From Heterodera schachtii (lineage: Eukaryota; Nematoda; Chromadorea; Rhabditida; Heteroderidae): a stretch of 64,000 bases of DNA. Under the pieces are notes generated by a model. That model did not search any database and had not been told where the DNA came from. It saw only the letters and a list, made by a program, of their open reading frames with translations. The DNA lies in NCBI GenBank assembly GCA_023374025.1, contig SIJG01000119.1, positions 311,490-375,489 on the forward strand, written 5' to 3'. Shown here piece by piece: positions 47,141-58,311 of the stretch. Each line of letters starts with the position of its first letter. Position 1 is the stretch's first letter. Made by a program: the position numbers and the translations under genes.

Positions 47141-49789
47141 TTGCAATTTTTCTGGTATAAGAACATTGAATTATGTATTTGGAATATATTAAATTTTAAA
47201 AAATTTATGCATTATTTAGCTGTGTTAATTTAATTGTCATAGTGCCAATTTTTCTTTTTACAATTTTTATGTAATTTGTTGAACTTTTTTATTTGTTTAT
47301 AAAGTCGGACATGGATTTTCATGGTAAACAAGTATTATTACTATGTTATTTTAATTTGGTTTTAGAACTATGCTCTTTTTATTGCAGAATTTTAAAATAA
47401 AATTGAAAGTAAATCAAATATTGTAGCATAACATAAGAAAAAAATTGATTTTTTAATATTCACTTGACACAGCTCTGATGAACGAAGATCAATACAATGA
47501 CGGCACCTGAACATTTGACCCCATTTTTTCAACTAACAAACTTTCCACAGAAGCCGAATTTTGTATTATATACTTTGTTTTTTCCACGAAATTTATTTGT
47601 CTCAGTTAACTTTATTCGCTTTAAGAATAGAATAAACTAATCATTTATTTTCTTAACTCATTATTATATTTTATAGGATTCAATTTTTAACTTCTTTATG
47701 TTTTTCAAATAGAAACAATATTTTTTTGTCCATTTTTAATAATATTTTTTAATCTCTTGGTACTTAAAGTCATTCATTCGGATTTTTTTTACTTTCTTTA
47801 GACATTTCGCATATGCGTCATTTATGTCCTTTTTTGAATAAATTATTTATTATTAAAATATTGACAAAACATTTTTATTTTTAAAATTATTTAGATTATT
47901 ATTGCATTATTATTTCATTTCTTATCTTTGTTTTAAGCCATAATATTTTGAAATAATTGCAAAAATTTTACCTAATAAAAAAGATTAATTATACTTATAT
48001 ATTAATTACTTTATGTGGTTTGAAAAGATTTGGATTTAATAATGTTAAATTTTTAATTTAAGATATTCTGCCTTCTCCTTTAGAGAGTGATAGATTTTAA
48101 ATTCTTTAAATTCATAAATTAAATTAAATCATTTGTGGTTCAACTTGAATGTTTAATTTTTTTTTCTTTGAAATGCAAAAATTTCATTTTTATAAATAAA
48201 ATGATTTTTATTTATAGAAATTGAATCAAATCTTTTTAAAATAATTTATTAATTTAGATTTTTTATCACTTGCTTTGCTGATGATGATTGTCTTTTAATT
48301 GCCCACGGCACGATGTACATTAATTTGTTGTTTTTTATTGGTTTTAAACATTTTAAAACCTTTTCATTAAATTAATTTTTTATATTTATATTAGCATCAG
48401 TAAAAACATCACCAATTCTAAGAAGTTATTAGTCCAAATACCAATTTAGAATACATATTATTTATTATTTGTTACTAAAATAAGCTGTTATCAAATTTGA
48501 ATTTTTGTTTTACATTATTATGTTATTTATTACAATTATAATTGTTTCTTTAGGTTATAAAGTTATAAAGTGAATCCGTGACTTTATCCATTTTCCAAAT
48601 TTAAAAATTTTCTTTTTATTTAAAATATCTTAAATCACATTATTTGGTCCATTAAATGTTATTTTGACTTGATACATTAAAAATAAAAGAATGAAGTGCT
48701 ATTTTTTCATATTTCCTACCTAAAATGTTAATAATTATATATGTATGTTTTTATTTAATTTTTTTATTTATTCATATTATTAATTGACAAAATAATTGTT
48801 TCTGTTAAATTAGCTTTATAGTCTCAATATTCAAATTAAATAATATATTTATAAAATAGTGCTCTCTGAATAATTTATTCCTTTTTTTTAATTTCTCGAG
48901 GATTGTATCTTTTTAATTGATAATTTCTTATATTAATTATATTTATAAATGTTTCTTAATTTCTTTTAATAATTAAATAGAATTTTATTAAAATTCATTA
49001 TTTGGTTATCAACCCAATCATCGATTCTCTAAATGTTTTAATTTATAGCTCTGTATAAACAAATATATTTTTAATATATATTTCTATTTTGTAATTATTT
49101 AAAAAGTAAATAATTTTTCTTTTTTAATTTCATTTTAAAATTATTTGCATAATTATCTTATTCTTTATTTTTGTGCTTAATATTGTTCGATTTCTTAATA
49201 ATATTTAAATAATGCAAGATTTATTTTTATTTAGGATGAATTTCAGCGAGATTTTTTTTATCGAATTATTTATTTATATGTCTCAGGAGTTGCTAGTGTT
49301 ATTTGCAATCGTCTCTCATCACACCACATCATCTGTTCAGAGTTTTCTTACATTTAATTAGTGTGGTTTTATTCAATTTATAATTTATAATTATTCTTAT
49401 ATTTCCTATTATTTTTATTCATTGTTGTTTACATCTTTATATTAAATTGAAAATATTTTTTGTTTATTAAATTTTTTAATTGCAATATTATTAATTTTTC
49501 TTCTCAAAGGCTATTATATTTAAATTTTTGGAATTATTTATAAATGAAAATCTTTTCAGTTGTTTTTTAGATTTCATTTAAAAACTTTTTTTAACGTTTT
49601 TTAGGGAGCAAAACTCGTAAAACTTAATCAAAAAATTTAATTTTGGTGAGTTAAATGATTATCACATATTTTATAACAAAAGTAAAGCAATATAATATTA
49701 TTTATTTATACGTAGACATTATAATTAATGGATTATTCAAATTTTAAAATTTTATTATTTAGTGTCTAAAAAAATACAATAGTTTTATA
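47141..49789. other. Spacer of the inverted duplication, left part
   Basis: AT-rich without a confirmed gene. A GC-richer islet lies at 47470-47605. On the minus strand it is open for about 38 codons (segment NSASVESLLVEKMGSNVQ) with a possible GTGCCG donor. On the plus strand an acceptor TTCACTTGACACAG precedes LMNEDQYNDGT and a stop, so the strand is unresolved. The 150-bp dispersed repeat at 49260 is listed separately. Confidence 0.4.
49260..49409 (+). repeat. Dispersed 150-bp repeat, copy 2
   Basis: Second copy of the 18685-18838 repeat, same orientation, 30 kb away. Identity spans TTATATGTCTCAGGAGTTG(C), CATCATCTGTTCAGAGTTTT and GTGTGGTTTT and continues into TTATAATTATTCTTATATTTCCTA. 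Flanks beyond are unrelated. Confidence 0.7.
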
Positions 49790-50762
49790 TAGAGCTGAGC
49801 GGGACCGGGACCGGGGCGGGAAATCCCGGTTTTTTCAGGTCCCGGTCCCGGTCCCGGTTTTTGAAAAAAAAGAAATCCCGGTCCCGGTTTTGCCAGTCCC
49901 GGTCCCGGCGGGACTAAATAAGCACTGGTAAGAATGGGGTCTGGGTGAGAAAAGAGAAGGGAATTGGTGAGAAAAAGAAATTTTTTGAGAAAAAAAAAAT
50001 TAAATTATTTATTTCATTTAAAGTGTTCCTTCGTTATCTTATGTGGTGTAGTGGCTAAACCTTCTGACCTTCGGTGGTCTGCTCTTGGGTTCAATTCCTC
50101 GATGGAAAAGAAATTTTTTTATATTTTCTTTACCATTTATTTTAATTGAACTTAATTAATAAAAAATATTTCAACTTAAAATTTTTTTTTCATTTTTAAA
50201 CAGCCTAAAAACCCACAAATTAACTTAATATTTGGTCATTTTTTGGCAAAATTCTGTTAACATATTCCATTCAAAATTTAAAAATTTTTCCGGCGGCGCC
50301 TATCGGCACCGCCGGACCCCGCCCCCTCCCAATGTTCCTAAAAAATTTTCTCGAAAAAACAGCGCCACAAAAACAGCGATTAAAAGCAAAAGATTTAAAA
50401 GATTGTTAATTTATTTAAAAAATCCAGAATTTTGGACAGAAAATTCCAAGATCCCCCCCCCCGAAATGAAAATTTTTAAAAATTTACTTGAATTCCTCCT
50501 CGAAACGAAAATTAAAAAATTTTATGGGTACATTTTTGTATATAGGCAATTTTCGTAACAAAGTGCACTCAAATTTTTAAATTTTTTTTCAAAAAAAATT
50601 TCACTTGGGAAAAGTCCCGGTTGGTCCCGGTCCCGGCTTTTCTCGCGGTCCCGGTCCCGGTCCCGGACGAAAATCGAGGTCCCGGTCCCGGTCCCGACTT
50701 TTCTGGTCCCGGCAAATCCCGGTCCCGGTTTTTGTCAAAAATCCCGGTCCCGCTCAGCTCTA
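49790..50762. mobile_element. Non-autonomous hAT element (973 bp)
   Basis: Perfect 8-bp target duplication GTTTTATA (49782-49789 and 50763-50770) and inverted ends TAGAGCTGAGCGGGACCGGG. About 170 bp at the left and 190 bp at the right closely match the right and left ends, respectively, of the 2.9-kb hAT element at 58105-61007, including arrays of CGGGAC words. The interior lacks any transposase and instead holds a tRNA-like SINE candidate and a GC-rich module. The two frames predicted here, at 49964-50149 and 50232-50558, are not genes. It could be mobilised by the 58-kb element's transposase. Confidence 0.93.
50038..50400 (+). repeat. Possible tRNA-derived SINE, copy 2
   Basis: The tRNA-like head has A box TGGTGTAGTGG (50044-50054) and B box GGTTCAATTCC (50088-50098), 44 nt apart, close to a real pol III promoter. 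About 250 bp downstream lies CGGCGGCGCCTATCGGCACC, followed by CCCCGCCCCCTCCC and AAAACAGCGCCACAAAAACA. The order head, AT-rich spacer, GC-rich module matches 23664-23965. It sits inside the non-autonomous hAT element, so it either inserted there or was captured as cargo. Confidence 0.5.
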
Positions 50763-50770
50763 GTTTTATA

Positions 50771-52619
50771 TTAAAAAATTAAATAAAGTTTTAAATATAA
50801 TGTAATTTTTTTTAACAGAATGCAATTAGAATAATTGAATAATAAGAAAATACTTTATATCATTGAGTTACGAATTGCAGCTAATTGCCAACACAGCCCT
50901 ATTAAAAAATAAATATTAATATAACAAAATAATTTGTTTTTGTAAGCATTATTCTATCGATCTGCAAATAAAAAAATTAATATCAAAGAAGGTCTTTGCT
51001 ATAAAAATAAAACTCAAAAATTACTTAATTTTCTGCAAATATTAATTTTTTATTATCCAAACTGAATCGCTGCTTTTTAGGTAACATCTATTATTCCATG
51101 CTGGATATTATATGCAATTATGAAGATAAATAAATAAATTCTAATAATTTATTAAATTACAGTAAAATTAATTGATATCCAATTAATTTTATTTTTATTC
51201 AAAGAAATGCATTTAAAAGAAGTAATAAATTGTCTTTAAAAATTCAAAAGTTACGATAACTTTAAAAAATCCACCTCTTGCATAAGTATGTTCTCATATT
51301 ATAACCAATTACTTTTTGATCACACAAAATAAATTTTTTTTTACCAGTATTCTCAAAAAGAATTACAAAGTAAATTAAAAAATAAAATAAAAATGCAAAA
51401 AATGACCTAAAAAATTTAAAAATATTTGCTAAATACCATCAATAATTAGAAATCACATTAATTTACTCAATATGTAAATAAAATTTTTATGTGAAGTTAA
51501 AGGGAAATGTTTTTAAATAAAAAATGAAACAAAAATTTTAATGAAAAAACAACAAATAACGAACATTTGCACTACAAAAAAAAATCTGATTAAAAAAAAT
51601 TAACATTAATTTGTTATTGAAAAAAAGGCAAAGGCAATCAAATAATAAATTTAATGATTAACAAGAAATTAATAATTAACAGTAATTCTTGAATGAAGTG
51701 CAAGATAATGGCGAATATATTAAAAACTGGATAAAACCAGAAAAAATAAATGCGTAGTGATTTCAGCGAAAATTACCAAGATAATTCATTTAGATTGTGT
51801 TTATTTAGGGATTTCAAAAAATATCTACGTATATATAGACAATTAATGCCGCTGTTACTTGCGATTAAACGAATATTACATCATTAATTTATATTCTACT
51901 AATGCCGAGATTGTACATTCTTTAATAGGCACAATAAATTAAGTTAATTAAAAATATTTTTAAAAAGTTATGAAGAAGAATTATCCGAAAATAACGAATC
52001 CCAAGGTCCAATAACAATCAATTTTATTTAAAAAGACGAAACATGAATTCTTAAATGAATATTTGCAAAAAAAAAAGTCATGGATGTTGGAAGATGCTAT
52101 AATAATACACTAAGATTTCTAACTCAGTGCCAAAAACTTTCTCCGTCGAAAATTCAATTGAACCATCCGCCATACACCGGGAAATCTCCTGCAAAAATGT
52201 TTATTATTTCAAATAATAACTAGACATTGATTTAGGATCGACAAATGTTATTTGTAAAAAATATATAGCCTATGAATTAAAAAGATAAATAAAATGCCTA
52301 TCACATAAAAAAAAATCATTCCCTTCTTCGTTCACGCGATATATAAATTTGTAAAAATAAAAAATAGATAAAATTAAAAATATAATAATTATCGCATGCA
52401 TAAAAAATTAATTGATATATGCAACAATTAATTTTACAAGAATAAAATTTATCTACCCAAAAAAATAAACGGGTTTGAAAGTCCCGCGTATGTAATTGAG
52501 AACGAGCAAAATAAAATATTAAAAACAAAAAAAGAAAACAAATTCAAGAAATGTCAAAATGGCGAGCATTATCTATATTTAGAGATTATTGGTTCTGAGA
52601 AAACCGAGCAATAAAGTCG
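50771..52619. other. Spacer of the inverted duplication, right part
   Basis: AT-rich; no confirmed gene. Islets with coding-like frames lie at about 51690-51756 (plus: LNEVQDNGEYIKNWIKPEKI), 51767-51940, 51971-52012 and 52080-52223. Several are open on both strands. Confidence 0.4.
52080..52223. other. Coding-like islet open on both strands
   Basis: Plus strand: ATG at 52080 and 47 codons to TAG (segment LTQCQKLSPSKIQLNHPPYT). Minus strand: a canonical acceptor CATTTTTGCAG (ending at 52191) leads into SRCMADGSIEFSTEKVFGTE with a possible donor further on. The minus reading has better splice support and more ordinary codon use. The protein is not recognised. Confidence 0.3.
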
Positions 52620-55600
52620 CCCAAACTGTGATTGGAAGAATGAGACAATTGAAATAATGAAATAATAAGAAAATTCAAAAAATTCAAAAATTATAACGAT
52701 AGAATTAGAAAATAAATGATTAATGAATTGAATTTTACTTTTTTCAGTTGTTTTTAATGAATAATAGAAATTTAAAAAACAAAAAGAAGTAACTAAATTA
52801 GTTTTAAAAAATCAGGCCTTAAAAAAGATGAATAATAAACCAAGTTCAATGTTAAGCGAGCAAAATTAATATGAAAGAATTTAAGAAATGTTCAATTAAA
52901 ATCAATTAAAATTTTTTTATCAAATATAGAATTTAGGAAATTGAAAAAAAAATCGAAAGGTAAAAAAAATTGTTCGAAATAAAAGAAAAAAAATGATATA
53001 ATTTATTAATTTAATAAATTTAAATGACGAATTAAAAATAATTCATTGATATTTATTCAACCAAAAGCATAATATTATATTGAAGAAGGAAAAAAACTTT
53101 AAAAAGAATTTTGCAAAAGCCAAGTCTATTCGATAACGAAACAAGAGAAAATAAGACAAAATATTTATTAAAGTAAAAAAACAAATTTCAATATAACATT
53201 TTTCAAATTTACTTTAAAAAATATATAATATTACAAAAGTAATATAGACGGTAAAAAAGTACTATAAATTTTTTGAATTATTCTAAAAATGCAAAAAATA
53301 TTTAAAAAAATTCAAATAGGAAAAAACTTTTAACTCGGTAAAGTTAAATATTTTTATATTTATGTTGCAACATAAACTTTTTTGTAAATTTAAAGAATTG
53401 TAATTTAATTTTGAATAACCTAAACAATTTTGTGTAGTATGATTTAAATAAATAATTTTAGATATATAACTACAACAGTGATGGCACAACTGTATATTCA
53501 AGTGAATCAAAATATTTTTATTACATTCAAATAAATAAATTTTAAATTTCAAGGTCGGAATTAAAGCACAAAAATAAAAATAATAATACAAAATAAAAAT
53601 TTAAACCAAACATATTTAAATGAGACAAAAGCATGAATTATATGATTAAATTTAGATTTAACAATTCAATGAGCTGGAGAAAATTAAAATGTCATTGAAC
53701 CACAATAATATTTTATAGAATTTTATTTTCGAAAAACTTCTATCATTATTCACAAATTATTAAATAAAAATTATTATATTTAATTGATTTGATTTGTTAT
53801 AATATTAAAAGATTTTCAAATTTAATTCGAGTTTTTGTTTATATAAATATAACCTGATTATAATTATATCTCAAATTTCAAAATAAAAAAATTATATATT
53901 AAAATTATTTAAATAGTCAAACTTGACTAAATTATTATATTAAATTTGATTAGAAAAATAAAATTTGGAAAACCTTTACAATTATGCTAATTATCTGAAA
54001 ATTAAAATTAAAAAACAATTGATACACTTAAATATAGTAGCAATAGATGAAGAAATGACTAAATCAGGAGGACAAAGAATGTCAGAAAGAAAAAATTGAA
54101 GTATTGAGTATCAAGAGAAACTATTAATAAAAAATTTAATAATCATTTTTTGCAAAATTTAGGTTAATATTCAAAAATTGTGAAATAAATAAAAAAAATT
54201 TAATAAAAATGGCAATTAACTAGAAGAATTAAATAAAAAGTTTTCTCCCATTTAATATTAATTGAAATTATAACAATTAATAAAAATTTGAACCATTTTG
54301 CTTTGGTATTCGTTGCTATCTTATTTTAAATGAAAAAAAGGCCTGAAAAGAGAAGAAAATTAGAACTTCAAAGCTGTTAATAAACAAAGAATCGCACAGA
54401 AAACGTGAAATAATAAAAATTTTAAATAAATCAAAAAATAATTTTAATTTTAGAAAGAAAAAGAACAAAATTATAATAAGGTACTAATAAAGAATGAGTT
54501 AAATAAAATTTCTTAAGCAACGAGTTCAAATCATGTCGAAAAGCGCATGAGGTGTGGACACGACAAGGTACAATGCTAATCAAAATAAAATTTCACTAAA
54601 TAATAATAAATCTACATTAAAAATAATATAAACCGTAATCGCTTGGATTTATTAGTCTCTTAATGATTTATATTTTTTAAAATTTATTATTAAACTTTTA
54701 ATATCCAATATATTTTAAAAGAATCTTAAAATTTAAAATACGTATTTTACTAAAAACTAATTAGTATAAAAAAATACCTATTGCATTTAATCGTTATCCT
54801 ATATAATTCTATTAATTTCAAATTGATTTATATTCATTAAAAATTATTTTAGACTACATGAAAAAGCTAAATATACATCATAATGAAGTCCAATAATTAA
54901 TTTTTTGGGTTTTTTGGTCTATAATTTTTGTTTTAGTTTATTTTCTGATTAGCTGCTTATGAGTCAGACCCCATTTTTAAACAATCCTAATCCCTAACCA
55001 AAGTCAAAGAAAAGTCAAACATTCAAAATTTATTATCTCAATTGTTTTTTAGGTCGGAATTAATTAAAATTGGTGTCAGATTGTGCGTTTTGGAACCAAA
55101 AAGCCCCCCCCCCCTTGGTTTTTAATAAATTTCAAAGCGGGAAATTTGTAAAACTCCAAAATGTGCTTGGAAGAATGAGACAATTGAAATAATTAAATAA
55201 TAAAAAATTCAAAAAATTCACAAATTATAACTAAAAAAGAGAAAATAAAATGAAAATGAATTGATTATTCATTTTCTTTTCAGTTGTTTTTAATGAATAA
55301 TAGAAATTTAAAAATTAAAACAAGTAGCTAATTATGCCTTAAAAAGATGAATAATAAACTAATTTAATGTTAAGCGAGCAAAATTAATATGAAAATTTAA
55401 GAAATGTTCAATTACAATCAATTAAATAAATTTTTATCAAATAAAGAATTTAAGAAATTAAAAAAAAATCGAAAGGTAAAAAAAATTGTTTGAAATAAAA
55501 GAAAAAAATGATATTTTGCAAAAACCAAGTCTATTCGATAACGAAACAAGAGAAAATAAGACAAAATATTTATTAAAGTAGAAAAACAATGTAAATGTTT

Positions 55601-57353
55601 CAATATAACATTTTTCAAATTTACTTTAAAAAATATAATATTACAAAAGTAATATAGACAGGTAAAAAAGTACTATAAATTTTTTGAATCAATTATTATT
55701 TTAAATAACTAAACACAAAATGTCTAAAAAATGGATATGTTAAAAGTTAAAAAAATTTTAATACCAGCAACTAGATAATAATTAAAATATTAGAAACTCA
55801 TAATTAAATCATTTAAAAAAATATTAATTGGAGAATGCTAGAATACATAGATTTAACAGAAATAAACTAGAAATAATAAATTTTCTAGCTAGAAAAAATG
55901 TATTTAAAGAATTCTTTGACAAAGTTGCGAATATCAAAGTTCAGATCATGAATAATTATAAAATAAATTAAAATTAAGTGAAGAATTTACTAATTAATTA
56001 AATACAAATGTTCATAAAAAAAAATTTTAAAGAATTGTAATTTAATTTTAAATAATCTAAACCATTTGTGTAGAATGATTTAAATATTAATTTTAAAAAT
56101 ATAAATAATATTTTTATATCATTTATTAAATCAAGAATCTGGCAAAATGCATTCATTAAAGTAAATATACTAAAAAATATAAATAATTTATTCAATATGT
56201 AAATAACATGAGGGTATAAATCTAAATACAACATAAATTTATATAAGGATGAAAAAATTTTTCAATTCATCACCCTCACAAACCTAATTATAAGATATCA
56301 AACGAAAATATAAAATGAGGATAATTATCTTTAAATTTTAAGATTTATGAAAATCCTTTCTGAAACAATTACACTTAATATTGGAGTTTATTGATAAAGA
56401 TTAAGCAATCCTTAATTATAGCAAAATAATAAAATATTATAATATAATGATATTAAATTCACAAAATAGAACTATCTTTTGTTAATGAAATTTTATAAAA
56501 ATAAATATAGTTTAATACAATTATAGACAGCATAGAGTAAAAGGTGCGAAATGAACTACAGTCAATAAACATTGGCACAAAATTTTTGAAAAATAAGCAG
56601 AACATTATTTAATAAATAATTTCTGAGTATTTAAATTAATCTGGGCAAAGGCCGACCTAAAAAACTAAATATTTTCATGGCATAAATACAATAGAAATAA
56701 TTGGTTAAAAATACCTTCTATAATATTAAATTATTATTCATTAATTATTAAAAAACATATAGCCTTTATAAACGTTCTTACCAAATTTAAGGTTTAATTT
56801 TAAAACAACTAAATAATATAAATGATAATAAACTAAGTAAAAATTGTAAAATGATGAAATTTATAATTAAATTAATGAAAAAAAGATATTTAAGTAATTA
56901 TTAAATTTTTGTTTCCAAACAACATTGAAGAGTTGGAACTCATCTTGTTATTTATAAAGAATAAAAAGTATAATTTCAGTTTAATAATCAAAAACAGTCA
57001 TTAATTTAAAGTAATTTTCGAAAATCAAAAAGTAAAAGATTTAGAACCATTTATTAAACATTACAACAATTTAAATATGCATGTTTAATTTTCATAAGTT
57101 AATAATTTCGGTGCATTATAAAACATTTTAATTCACTAAAATATTGAAAATTTATCTTTTATCTGTTGTTAAAATAAAAAATAAATATCAAAAGAAATTT
57201 GATTTAATTTACCAAAACAGGATGTTTATTTTCACTGTAAAAGAGTTGTCAGATTTACTTAAATAAAATTAAATACAAACAATTCTCCTAAAAAGTCTTT
57301 TCAATTATCTAAATAAAAAATTAATGTCTAATCAATTTAAAATATTATAAAGA

Positions 57354-57410
57354 GATACGACTCGTCACTTTTATGATGACTTGGAAGAGAGAGGCCTACT
57401 TTTTATAATT
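57354..57410 (+). other. Exon-like islet in arm B
   Basis: Reads DTTRHFYDDLEERGLLF on the plus strand after an acceptor-like TATTATAAAG. The arm A counterpart (40310-40362, minus strand) has E for the third D and is otherwise the same. No donor is obvious. It may be an exon relic or chance. Confidence 0.25.
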
Positions 57411-57576
57411 ATTTATCCATAAGAATTCAAAGGCCTAAAATTTCATTTTTATAAAAATATATACAAAAATTAATATGAGAAAAATAATTATGCAAAAAAA
57501 TATGCAAGGAAAATAACAAAATAATTAAAAACAGCTTTATATTTTTATTTGGAAAAAACTAATAATACCTTCGCAG

Positions 57577-57660
57577 ACGCCTTGGGAACGGTGCAGCAGC
57601 AGCAGGTTAACACTGCCTTGGACCCGGACTCAGTGAAATATAAATTCTCAATGTTGCAAA
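57577..57660 (+). other. Exon-like CAG-tract islet in arm B, open
   Basis: Plus strand: acceptor ACCTTCGCAG, then an open frame with ALGTVQQQQVNTALDPDSVK and KFSMLQ. It is GC-rich for this DNA and includes four CAG codons. Open here but stopped in arm A. No homologue is recognised. Confidence 0.35.
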
Positions 57661-58061
57661 AACAATTTTTAAACAATTTTTAAAAACTAATATAAAAAGA
57701 ATAATAATTATTATTTAACTATAAATTATTTACTAAATTACCCTCATGAATATCAAAGTATCTAATTTTATGCGAGAAATAATTTTAAAGAAACCGGAGT
57801 AACAATTATTTTTAAATTCAAGGTTTTCTTCATTATAAAGATCAAAAAAGATAAATTTCTAAAAAACAATATTTTAAATATAATTATGTCATTCTTAAAG
57901 ATAATGATCGAAATATTTGAAGAATAATTTATAAATATTAAGTGAATATAAACGAAAGCTTACGAATAAAAAAACAAATTATTTATTATTTTGTTAAGGA
58001 GCATCATAGGAAGACGACATGCTGTAAAATATTTGTATATTAAACACTAAAACCAATTTAG

Positions 58062-58103
58062 ATTACTGACAATGAACGAACTCTCGATCCGGTTGACATG
58101 AAA
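58062..58103 (+). other. Possible exon interrupted at its donor by the hAT element
   Basis: After the acceptor AATTTAG the frame reads ITDNERTLDPVDMK. The hAT element inserted one base after the exon end, and the 8-bp duplication CATGAAAG copies the exon end plus the first donor base. The new junction still reads AAA|GTAGAG, a usable donor sequence. Confidence 0.25.
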
Positions 58104-58104
58104 G

Positions 58105-58260
58105 TAGAGTAGCACGGGACCGGGATTTTTGACAAAAACCGGGACCGGGACTTACCGGGATTAGAAAAGTCGGGACCGGGACCGGGACCGGGACCGCAAG
58201 AAAAGCCGGGACCGGGACCAACCGGGAATTTTCCCAAGAGAAAAATTTTTCAAAATTTTT
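58105..58260. repeat. Left CGGGAC subterminal array of the hAT element
   Basis: Repeated CCGGGACCGGGA words in tandem and in short clusters, separated by AAAA-rich spacers. The same order is found at the right end of the non-autonomous element (50580-50762, reverse complement), including TTTTTGACAAAAACCGGGAC. Minus-strand frame 58063-58296 is an artefact of this array. Confidence 0.85.
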
Positions 58261-58311
58261 TTTATAAAATTCCAAAAAATTTTCATCAAAATACAAGATT
58301 ATATGAAAAAT

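Larger units (their letters stand above)
52620..58104 (-). repeat. Large inverted duplication, arm B
   Basis: Reverse complement of arm A, read from about 45690 down to 39589. Compared with arm A it lacks the segment around 41700-42000 and most of unit 2. The hAT element at 58105-61007 interrupts it. Beyond the element, short matches to the left of arm A resume (AATAAATAATAACATTTTGA near 61210), so the original arm extended a little further, with extra sequence in between. Confidence 0.9.

Noticed and set aside
18685..49409. Idea that the 150-bp repeat is a spliced-leader or snRNA gene
   Set aside because: I see no SL donor plus Sm-site arrangement, no pol III or snRNA promoter element and no matching sequence known to me.
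49964..50558. Two frames inside the non-autonomous hAT element
   Set aside because: Read through a tRNA-like head and a GC-rich repeat module; no domain and no conservation.
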